Below the pieces are notes generated by a model. That model made no database searches and was not told where the DNA came from. It was given only the letters and a program-made list of their open reading frames with translations. Below, piece after piece: positions 35,816 to 45,096 of a DNA stretch of 64,000 bases. Made by a program: the position numbers and the translations under genes. The stretch comes from Methanococcus maripaludis (GTDB lineage Archaea > AGJL01 > Methanococci > Methanococcales > Methanococcaceae). The stretch's first letter is position 1. Each line of letters begins with the position of its first letter. Where the stretch lies: the NCBI RefSeq assembly GCF_013760955.1, contig NZ_JACDUL010000004.1:170604-234603 (forward strand). The letters are read 5' to 3'.

Positions 35816-37063
35816 ATGAAACCCTTAAAATTATTTAATATGGCATCTAAAATGGTAAAATCCAGTAAATTACGTAGCTGGATTACCATTTTGGGTATTG
35901 TCATTGGAATTGCATCAGTTATCGCAATCATATCTGCTGGAGACTATCTTTCAACCTCAGTCAGCAGTCAACTTGACGACATGGTAAGTGATGAAATAAC
36001 ACTTACTGCATCAGCCTCACCAGGTAGTGATGATGACGATGATCCCGAACTAACAAAGATGGATGTACTGATTCTAAACGGGATATCGGATATAGAGTAC
36101 GTGGATGTGCGGGTTTCGACCAAGAATGAAATAAGTTTTGCAGGAGGTCATGAAACTGCAACAATTACCGGAGTCGACCCTGCAGTGTGGTCGCAGATGA
36201 CTGATGAAGAATTATATGCAGGAAGGCTTTTACAGGCCAGTGACTCAAACGCAGTGGTTATTTCATACTATACTGCAACAGAAGCGTTTGATAGAGAAAT
36301 TGGAATAAACCAAGTAATAAGCATTGGTAATAAACAGTTCAAAGTCGTTGGAATACTCGAAGAAGACGAAACACAAGGCTTTGGTAGAATGGGTGGTATG
36401 AGCTCAAATACTGTCTACATGCCATATGAAGCAGTATACACGTTAGAATTAGATGAAGATGCATCATATTCAATTCAAGAAAAAGAAGAAGGAGTATATG
36501 ATGAAATAATCTTTACGCTGTATGAAGATGTGAATCAAACCACTGCACTTGAAAACATTGAAGAAAAATTGATGATGTCAAGACACGTTAATGAAAACAC
36601 AATTGACTTCTCATTAAGAACTCCAAATAGCCCAGAAGGGCCTGAAGAGATAATTTCGATGCTTACAACGTTCCTTTCAGCTATTGCAGGAATTTCATTG
36701 ATTGTTGGTGTTACAGGTATTTCAAATACCATGTTTACAACAGTTCTTGAAAAAACCCGAGAAATTGGAATAATGAAAGCAATTGGTGCCAAAAACAAAG
36801 ACATAATGCTGCTGTTTGTCTTTAACTCTGCAATCATTGGACTTGTTGGAGGAATTTTGGGACTTATACTTGGTACCATAATTTCCCAGATAATAGTCTG
36901 GTTTATTGCATCGAGCATGGATAGCAGCTATGAGTTTGTACTGAGTATCAGCTCCGTTGTAATTGCGATTGGATCTTCACTTGCAGCTGGAATTATTGCA
37001 GGAATCATCCCAGCATACAATGCTTCAAAATTAAAGCCTGTAGATGCTTTAAGAAGCGAATAA
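35816..37063 (+). CDS. MacB/FtsX-type ABC transporter permease
   Basis: A 415-residue permease with one N-terminal membrane segment (LRSWITILGIVIGIASVIAI-like, residues about 18-40), a large extracellular MacB periplasmic-core domain (about 45-270) and three C-terminal membrane segments in the FtsX fold (GISLIVGVTGISNTMFTTVLE, REIGIMKAIGAKNKDI, final IIPAYNASKLKPVDALR). It completes the exporter with the ATPase and the Ig-like protein. GGGTTGAT precedes ATG. Confidence 0.92.
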   Translation: MKPLKLFNMASKMVKSSKLRSWITILGIVIGIASVIAIISAGDYLSTSVSSQLDDMVSDEITLTASASPGSDDDDDPELTKMDVLILNGISDIEYVDVRVSTKNEISFAGGHETATITGVDPAVWSQMTDEELYAGRLLQASDSNAVVISYYTATEAFDREIGINQVISIGNKQFKVVGILEEDETQGFGRMGGMSSNTVYMPYEAVYTLELDEDASYSIQEKEEGVYDEIIFTLYEDVNQTTALENIEEKLMMSRHVNENTIDFSLRTPNSPEGPEEIISMLTTFLSAIAGISLIVGVTGISNTMFTTVLEKTREIGIMKAIGAKNKDIMLLFVFNSAIIGLVGGILGLILGTIISQIIVWFIASSMDSSYEFVLSISSVVIAIGSSLAAGIIAGIIPAYNASKLKPVDALRSE

Positions 37064-37173
37064 TTTTCTTTTTTAAATTTTTTTAAATATTTTAATCATT
37101 TTTAAGCATAATTATATAGTTTTCAAAAACCAGATATTAATCTATAGATTTTATTTTAGGGGACTTGGAAAAA

Positions 37174-39678
37174 ATGACATTTTTTAAAGGTTTTAAGGAA
37201 GATTACTTCGGACTTACCGATTTGGAAGTAAAAAAATACCAAGAAACTTACGGAAAAAATGAATTACTCCAGAAAAAGAAAAAAACATTCTTAAGTCGTA
37301 TTTTAAAGATATTTTCTGAACCGATGTTTGTACTTTTATTTATTGCTGCTTTTGTTTATTTTTTCCTTGGTGAACCCCGTGATGGATTAATAATGGTTAT
37401 TTCCGTTGTTTTTATCTGTGCAATTGAATTTTTCCAGGAATGGAGGACCGATAGAACATTGCAGGCGTTAAAGGATTTATCATCCCCCAAATCAACCGTC
37501 ATTAGAAACGGAAAAATGATGACGATAGATAGTAATGAATTAACTGTAGATGATCTTTTAATTCTAAAAGAAGGGGAAAAAATAGCTGCTGACGGAATTA
37601 TTATTGAAAATTATGGATTAGGAGTAAATGAATCCACCTTAACCGGAGAATCTGATGTTGTGTGGAAAAAAATTGATTTAGATACGGAAGAAAATTCAGA
37701 ACACTGGCAAAAGAATATCTGCTATGCAGGAACGTCAGTAACCCAAGGGCGAGCCGTTATTAAAATACTAAATGTAGGTTCAAAAACTGAATATGGAAAA
37801 ATTGGAAAAGATATTTTTTCAGTCAATTCTATGCCCGCCCCACTTGAAAAACAGACGAAAGAACTTGTAAAATACTCTGCAATAGCCGCTTTTTTCATGC
37901 TATTATTGATCGTATTTGTTAATTTTTATTATATGGGAAGTGTAACGGATAGTATTTTATCAGGCGTAACTGTTGCAATGGCAATTATACCTGAAGAATT
38001 CCCAGTAATTTTAACAGTTTTTCTTGCAATGGGAGCCTGGAGGCTTGCGAATAAAAATTCACTGATTAGAAGAATTCCTGCAGTTGAAACACTCGGTTCA
38101 ATATCAGTTTTGTGCGTTGATAAAACAGGAACCCTCACAAAAAACCAGATGGAAGTAAAAGAAATATTTTTTGATTCAAAATTTAATGAAAATGAACTTA
38201 TGACTTTTGCTTCTTTAGCATCAGAAACTGAAGCATATGACCCGATGGAAAAAGCAATTCTGGCGTATTCAAAGTCTATTGGAATAAATATAGATGAATT
38301 ATTTGATGGCTGTCTTTTGCATGAATATCCATTTAGTTCGGAAACCCAAATGATGGGAAACGTATGGGATAAAGATGATAAAAAATTTATCGCTTCAAAA
38401 GGTTCTTTTGAAAATATTACAAATCTATGTGACTTAAATGAATCCGAAAAATTAAATTTAGAAAAAAAATTAATTGAAATGGCAAAAAAAGGATACCGGG
38501 TAATTGCCGTTGCAAGAAAAATGAATGTAACAGACATTAACCAACAATTAGATGAATATACCCTTGAATTTGTGGGATTAATTGGTTTGATGGATCCACC
38601 AAGAGAAGGAGTTTCAAAAGCCATGAAAATATGTAATGATGCAGGGATTAGAGTTGTAATGCTTACGGGAGACAATGGAACTACTGCAAAATCAATTGCA
38701 AAAGCGATCGGGATAAAAAACAGCGAAAATGTGCTTACTGGAAAAGAAATAGATTCGATGAGTGATGAAGAACTCTTGGAAAAAATAAAAGTAACAAACA
38801 TATTTTCAAGAGTAATTCCAAGACATAAATTAAAAATCATTAAAGCGTTTAAAGAACTCGGTGAAATTGTTGCGATGACGGGTGATGGCGTAAATGATGC
38901 ACCTGCACTAAAATATGCAGATATTGGGGTTTCGATGGGTAAACGAGGTACCGAAGTTGCAAAAGAAGCATCTGACATGATTTTACTTGATGATAATTTT
39001 GAAACCATTGTTGAAACAATACATGACGGAAGAAGAATTTACGATAATATAAAAAAAGCAATAGGTTATGTTTTTGTTATTCACATTCCAGTATTTTTAA
39101 CTGCACTTTTTGCGCCACTATTTAAATTACCGCTCCTACTTCTTCCAATAAACGTGGTTTTAATGGAATTTATTATCGATCCAACCTGCTCAATCGTATT
39201 TGAAAGACAGCCTGCAGAAAAAGGTATCATGCTTAGAAAACCAAGAATACCTAACGAACCGATTTTGGATTATAATCTTCTATTCAAGGCAGTAATTCAG
39301 GGTTTTTCAATTTTTGCATTTGCATTTGGCTCTTATGTTTATTTACTACATCAGGGATGTAGAACGGATCTTGCAAGGACTTTTGCATTTGTAATTCTTA
39401 TTGCATCTAATTTCTTCCTTGTATATGTTAACCAATCAGAAATAGACTCAGTATTTTCGGCATTTGGAAAATTCAAAAAGGATATAGTTCTCTGGCTTGT
39501 AAATATCGGAATATTTGGGGGAATTTTAATAATGCTCTATGTTCCATCGGCAACAGTAATTGCGAAAACAGTTCCACTTACTGAAAAACAGTTATTTGCT
39601 GCACTATTGCTTTCAGGCGTATCAACACTCTGGTGGGAATTGGTAAAACTTTTAAAAAGAATTAAACTGAAAAAATAG
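37174..39678 (+). CDS. P-type cation-transporting ATPase (P2-like)
   Basis: An 834-residue P-type ATPase. ATG 37174 is used with AGGGGA upstream; TTG three codons earlier is too close to that site. Motifs: actuator TGES (157-160), phosphorylation DKTGTLT (D316), hinge MTGDGVNDAPAL (D571, D575). The membrane motif in M4 is IPEEFPVIL, not the PEGLP of calcium pumps, and the M6 region reads LPINVVLMEFIIDPTCSIVFE. This matches an uncharacterised archaeal/bacterial subgroup, so the ion (Ca, Mn or another) is not settled. Confidence 0.88.
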   Translation: MTFFKGFKEDYFGLTDLEVKKYQETYGKNELLQKKKKTFLSRILKIFSEPMFVLLFIAAFVYFFLGEPRDGLIMVISVVFICAIEFFQEWRTDRTLQALKDLSSPKSTVIRNGKMMTIDSNELTVDDLLILKEGEKIAADGIIIENYGLGVNESTLTGESDVVWKKIDLDTEENSEHWQKNICYAGTSVTQGRAVIKILNVGSKTEYGKIGKDIFSVNSMPAPLEKQTKELVKYSAIAAFFMLLLIVFVNFYYMGSVTDSILSGVTVAMAIIPEEFPVILTVFLAMGAWRLANKNSLIRRIPAVETLGSISVLCVDKTGTLTKNQMEVKEIFFDSKFNENELMTFASLASETEAYDPMEKAILAYSKSIGINIDELFDGCLLHEYPFSSETQMMGNVWDKDDKKFIASKGSFENITNLCDLNESEKLNLEKKLIEMAKKGYRVIAVARKMNVTDINQQLDEYTLEFVGLIGLMDPPREGVSKAMKICNDAGIRVVMLTGDNGTTAKSIAKAIGIKNSENVLTGKEIDSMSDEELLEKIKVTNIFSRVIPRHKLKIIKAFKELGEIVAMTGDGVNDAPALKYADIGVSMGKRGTEVAKEASDMILLDDNFETIVETIHDGRRIYDNIKKAIGYVFVIHIPVFLTALFAPLFKLPLLLLPINVVLMEFIIDPTCSIVFERQPAEKGIMLRKPRIPNEPILDYNLLFKAVIQGFSIFAFAFGSYVYLLHQGCRTDLARTFAFVILIASNFFLVYVNQSEIDSVFSAFGKFKKDIVLWLVNIGIFGGILIMLYVPSATVIAKTVPLTEKQLFAALLLSGVSTLWWELVKLLKRIKLKK

Positions 39679-39693
39679 AAGTTGGGTGGTTTT

Positions 39694-40071
39694 ATGAATT
39701 ATTTGAAATGCGGATTTTTTGGATTACTTACCTGGTTAATTCCGTTCGTACTATCATTTTTATTTTATTCTGAAAGTGAAGGTTTATTAATTGATATATT
39801 TTTATTTAAATCGATTATGATTGTTGTATCCGGATTAGTTGGCGTTAGTTTGCTTATAATATACTTTAAAGACATTCATAAAGATTACTTAATTGAAGGA
39901 ATATTTGTGGGGGTTTCCTGGCTTGTTATTAACCTGATACTTGATATTTTAATATTGATCCCGATGTCTGGAATGACGTTTATAGATTATTTTTCACAGA
40001 TTGGGCTTAGATATTTGATAATTCCAACAATCAGTATAGCGATGGGATTTTTATTAAAACTAAAATTATAG
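39694..40071 (+). CDS. Four-segment membrane protein after the P-type ATPase
   Basis: A 125-residue hydrophobic protein with four membrane helices (about 6-25, 36-56, 66-90, 103-122). ATG 39694 is set by GGGTGG three to seven bases before it; a TTG start upstream would overlap that site. It starts 15 bases after the ATPase stop and is probably co-transcribed. No family recognised. Confidence 0.6.
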   Translation: MNYLKCGFFGLLTWLIPFVLSFLFYSESEGLLIDIFLFKSIMIVVSGLVGVSLLIIYFKDIHKDYLIEGIFVGVSWLVINLILDILILIPMSGMTFIDYFSQIGLRYLIIPTISIAMGFLLKLKL

Positions 40072-40165
40072 CTTTTTTCATTTTAAGTCATATATAAAAA
40101 TCCATTTTGTAATATAATATATTGAGAATACTTTTGAACCAGAAATATCTTTTAGGGGGGGTATT

Positions 40166-40435
40166 ATGGAAAATAGAACTCTGCCAATTGGAAAAGCAGA
40201 CGATTTTTTTGAAGTTTTTGTAGTTGATTTAATGGTTACTTGGGAGTGTGACTGTGCATTTAAAATAGATATCTTTGAAGACGGGCACTTTATTGAAAAA
40301 GAAGGAGACAAGTTAAAAAGGGTCGAATCTTCAATTCATCGAGGATCACTAATTATTACACCAAAAAACGCTAGAAAAATGTTAAACGCTCTTAAAAATG
40401 CAATTGAAGTCACCAATAAAGAATACTGCAAATAA
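40166..40435 (+). CDS. Small soluble protein, unknown
   Basis: An 89-residue protein beginning after a very strong AGGGGGGG ribosome-binding site. It has a WECDCAFKIDIFEDG segment with two cysteines and an ITPKNARKMLNALKNAIE helix at the end. Not recognised. The strong initiation signal suggests good expression. Confidence 0.6.
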   Translation: MENRTLPIGKADDFFEVFVVDLMVTWECDCAFKIDIFEDGHFIEKEGDKLKRVESSIHRGSLIITPKNARKMLNALKNAIEVTNKEYCK

Positions 40436-40513
40436 ATTTTTATAACTTAATTTTAAATAATGATTTAAAAGATTCAATATATTAATTTAATTTTAAAAAA
40501 TTAACGTGAAAAC

Positions 40514-41044
40514 ATGCTTGATTTAATATACAAAGGAATTTTAAAATTTAATGAAGAAAAAACAAGAATTTTAGAAGTAGCTTCATCAGTTACATTTATA
40601 GAAACCGAAAAAAATAAAATAATAGTCGATACTTCCGCTAAATCAAGAAAAGAAGATTTAAAACAGTACTTTATTGATAAAAATATCAATATGGATGACA
40701 TAAACTATGTGATTAATACGCATGACCATTTTGACCACGTTTCAAATAACGACCTTTTTAAAAATGCTAAAATAATCAACCATTCTAATTTTAAAGAGTT
40801 AATGGATCCAGAAATTGAAATTATAGAAACTCCTGGGCACACAATGGATAGTATTTCTGTAATTTATGATGATTACATAATTTCAGGAGATGCATCACCA
40901 TTAAAAAACAATATATTAAAAGAAAGAGCTCCGGGAGTTTTTGTAGATTTAGACCTTGCACTAAATTCCCTAAAAAAAATAAAAAGTCTTCAAAAAAATA
41001 TCGTTACAGGACATGACGGAATTTTGTATAAAACTGAATATTAA
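40514..41044 (+). CDS. Metallo-beta-lactamase-fold hydrolase
   Basis: A 176-residue minimal MBL-fold protein. The metal motif THDHFDHVSNND (HxHxDH), the later TPGHTMDSISV histidine and the ISGDASP aspartate, plus the final VTGHDG histidine, give the two-metal site. Short size and lack of insertions resemble glyoxalase II-like or archaeal hydrolases of unknown substrate. GTGA precedes ATG. Confidence 0.83.
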   Translation: MLDLIYKGILKFNEEKTRILEVASSVTFIETEKNKIIVDTSAKSRKEDLKQYFIDKNINMDDINYVINTHDHFDHVSNNDLFKNAKIINHSNFKELMDPEIEIIETPGHTMDSISVIYDDYIISGDASPLKNNILKERAPGVFVDLDLALNSLKKIKSLQKNIVTGHDGILYKTEY

Positions 41045-41070
41045 ATATAATTTATTTTAATTTGTTATAA

Positions 41071-41922
41071 TTAATCTATTTTTTCAATTATTGCCTTTAT
41101 ATCCGCAGCTTTTCCAAAATAAAGCGATGATGTAACAATAACTTCGACACCTGTTTTAGCATATTCTTCTATATTTTGAATGGTGATTCCACCTGCTGCA
41201 ACCACGGTAACATTTGGATTTATTTCTTTTGCAGCTTTTACGAATTTTTCAACAGTTTTAGGATCGCATTTATCGAGCTGAATATAATCAAATCCCATTT
41301 TAATATATTTTATACCTGTTTCAAAATTGTCAGCTTCTATTCCTATCTTTTTTTCTAGGGCATTTGCTTTCATTTCATTTAAAACTTTTTTAAGTTCCTC
41401 ATCACCATTTACAAATTCCAAATGTTCATCAAATATAAGTACGGTTTCAGATAATCCAATTCTGTGAGGATATGCCCCACCTGCAACTATTGCCTTTATT
41501 GTCGGTTTTTTAGTTCCTGCAAGGTTTTTCCGAGTGGTTACAACGTTTATGTTTTCATTTTGCTTTCTTGCCAATTGCACAAATTCGTAAGTTCTTGTAG
41601 CCATTCCGCAATATCCTTCAAAAAGTCTAAGAACACTTTTCCAAGCAAGATGAACATTGTCAGCCCTTCCCCGAGCTTCAAAAAATATTTCGCCTTCTGT
41701 TACACAAGTTCCAGTACGTTTATATGAAAGCACATCTAACCCAAGCATTTTACATATTCTCTCAGCTTCCTCAGTACAGCACAAAACCATGTCATGTCGT
41801 GCTTTGTATGCGAGCCTTGCATTGAATCGATCCAATTTCATTATTTGCGAGGTTAAATCAAGGGGATTTACATCCTCTTCAATTATTTTTTCAAGTTCGT
41901 AATCAGGGATATAAAATGACAT
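41071..41922 (-). CDS. modD: ModD, NadC-like protein of molybdenum utilisation
   Basis: A 283-residue phosphoribosyltransferase-fold protein of the NadC type. Seen: CCTEEAERICKMLGLDVLSYKRTGTCVTEG near the N-terminus, VVTTRKNLAGTKK (the NadC VxTRKTxPG-like region, altered), AYPHRIGLSETVLIF, FDYIQLDKCDP and AAGGITIQNIEEYAKTGV. The departures from NadC and the position directly after modB identify it as ModD, found in molybdate clusters with unknown biochemical role. AGAGGTT precedes ATG. Confidence 0.8.
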   Translation of the reverse strand: MSFYIPDYELEKIIEEDVNPLDLTSQIMKLDRFNARLAYKARHDMVLCCTEEAERICKMLGLDVLSYKRTGTCVTEGEIFFEARGRADNVHLAWKSVLRLFEGYCGMATRTYEFVQLARKQNENINVVTTRKNLAGTKKPTIKAIVAGGAYPHRIGLSETVLIFDEHLEFVNGDEELKKVLNEMKANALEKKIGIEADNFETGIKYIKMGFDYIQLDKCDPKTVEKFVKAAKEINPNVTVVAAGGITIQNIEEYAKTGVEVIVTSSLYFGKAADIKAIIEKID

Positions 41923-42028
41923 GTTAAACCTCTTTAAAATTTATTCTTAAATATAATTCAAGAAAACCACTTATTCACTTATTTTAACATTTTGTATGCT
42001 ATTATATATCTTTTTTCGATATTATTTT

Positions 42029-42694
42029 TTACGAATTCAACCGATCTGCCATTTTTCCAGTTAAGTATATTGACAAAAATGACATTAAAACAAGAATAAT
42101 AACCAAAATATTTGCTAAATTATAATCTCCAGTCTGAAACGCCTGATAAATTGAAAGTGACATTGTATTTGTTTTTCCAGGCATGTTTCCTGAAACCATC
42201 AATGTTGCACCAAATTCTCCAACGGACCTTGCAAAGCTGAGAATTGCACCTGCAATTATTCCTTTTTTGGATAGTGGAAGTGTTATTTTAAGCGCAGTTT
42301 TAAGTTTTCCCTGCCCCAAAGTATATGAAACATGTTCTAATTCTTTATCAACTGCGGAAATTGCAGCAGTTGTTGTTTTTACCATTAATGGAAGTGATAC
42401 AATAAACGATGCAATTACTGCCGCCTCCCAGGTGAATAAAATGCCTGAACCTGTGAGTTTGTAAAATAAACTTCCAATAATTCCATTTTTTCCAAGCTGG
42501 AGTGCGAGTAAATATCCCAAAACAGTTGGCGGTAAAACCATTGGAAGCGTTACAAGAATTTCTAAAGAATTTCTACCGCGAAATTCCATTCTTGCGAGAA
42601 TGTAAGATATGAAAATTCCTATAAAAAATACAAAAAAAGTAGATAAAAAAGAAATTTTTAATGTAAGCAATATTGGAAATAGAATTGAATCCAT
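42029..42694 (-). CDS. modB: Molybdate/tungstate ABC transporter permease
   Basis: A 221-residue permease with five to six membrane segments. LPMVLPPTVLGYLLALQLG and the coupling loop ELEHVSYTLGQGKLKTALKITLPLSKKG with AGAILSFARSVGEFGATLM are typical of ModB. It starts nine bases after modA ends. No ATPase gene (modC) is in this cluster. Confidence 0.92.
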   Translation of the reverse strand: MDSILFPILLTLKISFLSTFFVFFIGIFISYILARMEFRGRNSLEILVTLPMVLPPTVLGYLLALQLGKNGIIGSLFYKLTGSGILFTWEAAVIASFIVSLPLMVKTTTAAISAVDKELEHVSYTLGQGKLKTALKITLPLSKKGIIAGAILSFARSVGEFGATLMVSGNMPGKTNTMSLSIYQAFQTGDYNLANILVIILVLMSFLSIYLTGKMADRLNS

Positions 42695-42703
42695 AAATAC
42701 CCC

Positions 42704-43480
42704 TTATTCAGCAGTAAATCCATAATCAGTCAATATTTGCTTACCTGTTTCTCCGGTTAAGTAATCAACAAACATCTGGGCTTCGTCTTTATTTTCTGAT
42801 GCTTTTAAAACACATACTGGATAGCTAATTTCTGTAACTGTTGGTATGGTGGTTATAATTTCAATGGTATTGTTTTTTGCAATTTTTGCATCTGTCATGT
42901 AAACGAATCCTGCGTCAACGTCACCAGCTTCAAGATATGTTAAAACTTGTCTTACATTTTCACCATATACGGTTTTTTCTTCTAAATTGCCCCACAAACC
43001 CATGGATTCAAGTGACTCTTTAGCATATTTTCCAACCGGTGCGGTTTCAGGATTTCCTATTGATATTTTTACAACATCTTCATTTGTTAAATCTTCTGCA
43101 GACGTAATTCCAAGCGGATTTCCGTCTTGAACAATTAATACAAGCGAATTTTTAGCAAACGTAACTCTTGAAGCATTTTCAATAAGATCCTGCTCCTGTA
43201 ACAAATCAACGTGCTTTTGTGATGCCGAAGCAAACACATCTACGGGCGCGCCCCCTTCGATCTGCTGCCTCAATGTACCTGATGCTGCAAAATTCAATTC
43301 AACATTAATATTTGGATTATCTTCTTCAAATGCTGCTGCAACATCGGTCATTGCATCGGTTAAACTTGATGCCGCTGAAACTGTTATCGTGGTCGTAGTT
43401 TCTTCAGGAGATTCAGAAACGCAACCTGCAAACAACAGAATTACTGCAAGCAGACCTGCAATAACTACATGATTTTTCAT
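42704..43480 (-). CDS. modA: Molybdate/tungstate-binding lipoprotein
   Basis: A 258-residue ModA-type receptor. A lipobox LFAGCVS follows the signal, so the protein is lipid-anchored outside the cell. TVSAASSLTDAMTDVAAAFEE is the oxyanion-binding N-terminus; NFAASGTLRQQIEGGAPVDVFASA continues the site, and DVDAGFVYMTDA is the second-lobe signature. Binding of molybdate or tungstate cannot be distinguished. GGTGAAGGA precedes ATG. The promoter holds GTAATTAC-type palindromes. Confidence 0.92.
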   Translation of the reverse strand: MKNHVVIAGLLAVILLFAGCVSESPEETTTTITVSAASSLTDAMTDVAAAFEEDNPNINVELNFAASGTLRQQIEGGAPVDVFASASQKHVDLLQEQDLIENASRVTFAKNSLVLIVQDGNPLGITSAEDLTNEDVVKISIGNPETAPVGKYAKESLESMGLWGNLEEKTVYGENVRQVLTYLEAGDVDAGFVYMTDAKIAKNNTIEIITTIPTVTEISYPVCVLKASENKDEAQMFVDYLTGETGKQILTDYGFTAE

Positions 43481-43517
43481 TATTCCTTCACCTTTATGAT
43501 AAGTATTAAGTATTAAT

Positions 43518-43550
43518 AGTTACTATTTTAATTAAACAGTAATTACTATT
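43518..43550. promoter_or_regulatory. Candidate Mo/W operator in the modABD promoter
   Basis: AGTAATTACT (43538-43547) is a perfect ten-base palindrome extended to AGTAATTACTATT; a partner AGTTACTATT lies at 43518-43527, 20 bases away. On the minus strand a TATA-like TTATATATTGG lies just upstream (about 43555-43568), so the palindromes would sit near the transcript start, suited to repression. The same 13-mer occurs at 50455 before the second transporter operon. Confidence 0.6.
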
Positions 43551-43610
43551 ATTTACCAATATATAAGTATATGTTTTTAAGCTGATTTTTGGAATTTTCA
43601 TATTAGATTG

Positions 43611-43644
43611 ATTTATATATTGTAATTGCTATTAATTAATTACA
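43611..43644 (+). promoter_or_regulatory. Promoter and candidate operator of moeA
   Basis: ATTTATATAT (43611-43620) is a TATA-like element on the plus strand. Directly after it TGTAATT (43621-43627) and AATTACA (43638-43644) form a seven-base inverted repeat with a ten-base spacer, matching the GTAATTAC half-sites of the other Mo/W promoters. Confidence 0.5.
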
Positions 43645-43717
43645 TGATAAATGAGTAATCTTTAGACATTATTTTTTGGGTATATTTTATAGGAATATTG
43701 GTTTTTTGTGTGAAAAA

Positions 43718-44839
43718 ATGATATCAGTGCCGGAAGCAGAAAATATTTTAAAAAAATTTAAATTTGAAAAAACAGAACATGTAGACCTTTTTAATTCATA
43801 TGGTCGTATTCTTGCAAAAGATATTGTATCACACCAAGACATTCCAGAATTTAGAAAATCTAACATGGACGGATACGCTGTAATGAGTCCTTGTTTAGAG
43901 AATTATATATTAATAGATGAAGTACATGCCGGAGATTTTAGAGATATAAAAATAAAAGATAAAGAATGCGTTTGGGTTGCAACGGGCGGGAAAGTTCCAA
44001 AAGAAGCGCAGTGTGTGATACCTGTTGAAAATACCGTCATTGAAAATAAAATAATGAACATTGTTGAAATTCCTGACAATACTTACGTTGTCGAAAAAGG
44101 GTCTGACATTGCAGATGGAGACTTGGTTTTAGAAAAAGGAAGTCTTATTAATGAACGAAATATCGGTTTGATTGCTTCGTTAGGAATTTCTGAATTAACG
44201 GTATACAAAACACCAAAAGTTGCGATAATATCTACTGGAGACGAACTTGAAAAAATTTCAGATGTGAATTCAAAATCTATTGCAGGAATTGTTAAAAAAT
44301 CTGGTTGTGAGCCTGTTTTTTTAGGAATTTCTAAAGATGATCGAGCAGAATTAAGAAATAAATTAATAGAAGCCCTAAATTATGATGTAATAGTAACATC
44401 AGGCGGGGTTTCTGCTGGAAAAAAAGATTTCACGTCAGAAATAATAAGTGAACTTGGAACCGTACTCTTCCACGGGGTAAAAATGAGACCTGGAAAACCC
44501 GTTCTTGCAGGAGAAATCGATGGAATTCCAATTATTTGTACGCCTGGAAAAGTTACATCCTGCATAATCTGTTCGTATCTGTTCCTTTACCCGCTACTTT
44601 GCAAGTTTTCCAACTCCAAAAAATGTAAAAAGGTTGTAAATGCAAAAATAATGGGCGAATTTAAAAAAGAATCCGACAAAAGATTTTATCTGCCTGTTGT
44701 ATACGATAATGGATTTGTAAAACCCGTATTTAAGGATTCAAGCCACATCACATCCATTGCCTATTCGAACGCGATAGTTGAATTAAAAGAAGGAATTTCA
44801 ATTGCAGATGGAGAAGTTGAAGTCTGGCTATACGATTAA
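43718..44839 (+). CDS. moeA: Molybdopterin molybdenumtransferase MoeA
   Basis: A 373-residue MoeA without the extra tail of its paralogue at 15 kb. Seen: IPEFRKSNMDGYAVM, WVATGGKVPKEAQCVIPVE, NERNIGLIASLGI, AIISTGDELEK, VTSGGVSAGKKDF and MRPGKPVLAGEIDG. It inserts Mo or W into molybdopterin. ATG 43718 with GTGTGA upstream is chosen over an earlier start in AT-rich leader. It is divergent from modA and convergent with fwdB, so it belongs to the metal block; its product would serve the formylmethanofuran dehydrogenase. Confidence 0.88.
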   Translation: MISVPEAENILKKFKFEKTEHVDLFNSYGRILAKDIVSHQDIPEFRKSNMDGYAVMSPCLENYILIDEVHAGDFRDIKIKDKECVWVATGGKVPKEAQCVIPVENTVIENKIMNIVEIPDNTYVVEKGSDIADGDLVLEKGSLINERNIGLIASLGISELTVYKTPKVAIISTGDELEKISDVNSKSIAGIVKKSGCEPVFLGISKDDRAELRNKLIEALNYDVIVTSGGVSAGKKDFTSEIISELGTVLFHGVKMRPGKPVLAGEIDGIPIICTPGKVTSCIICSYLFLYPLLCKFSNSKKCKKVVNAKIMGEFKKESDKRFYLPVVYDNGFVKPVFKDSSHITSIAYSNAIVELKEGISIADGEVEVWLYD

Positions 44840-45065
44840 TTCATTTTTAAAAAATAAAATAGTCTATTTTTTAAATTAATTTAAATTTTAAACTTGAAAT
44901 TTTAAAAAAAGCTTTTTTAGAAAAATAATTATTAAAAATTTAAAAAAAGTTGGATTTGAGATATTTCTAAGTATTTCGTTAAAATCATTCTCTAGTTAAT
45001 ATTGCTCCAAATAATTGTGCAATTAAGGCATATTAAGGGCATAATACATATAAAGCTTAAAAGAA

Positions 45066-45096
45066 ACTTATTGGAAGAATAAATCTTTCCAAAAGT
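45066..45096 (-). other. Hairpin directly downstream of fwdB
   Basis: On the minus strand, ten base pairs form from ACTT-TTGGAA and TTCCAA-AAGT with one bulged base and a ten-base loop, 11 bases after the fwdB stop. It may be a 3' end processing or termination structure. It lacks the GC-rich stem and GAA/A internal loop of known Methanococcus SECIS elements, so I do not call it SECIS. Confidence 0.4.

Noticed and set aside
37929..39008. A long open frame antisense to the P-type ATPase
   Set aside because: It lies entirely opposite complete ATPase motifs and has no start signal or recognisable domain.
41071..41922. Nicotinate-nucleotide pyrophosphorylase (NadC)
   Set aside because: Catalytic-site text departs from NadC and the gene directly follows modB, which fits ModD.
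45066..45096. SECIS element
   Set aside because: The stem is AT-rich and lacks the GAA/A internal loop and GC pairs of known archaeal SECIS elements; kept only as a hairpin.
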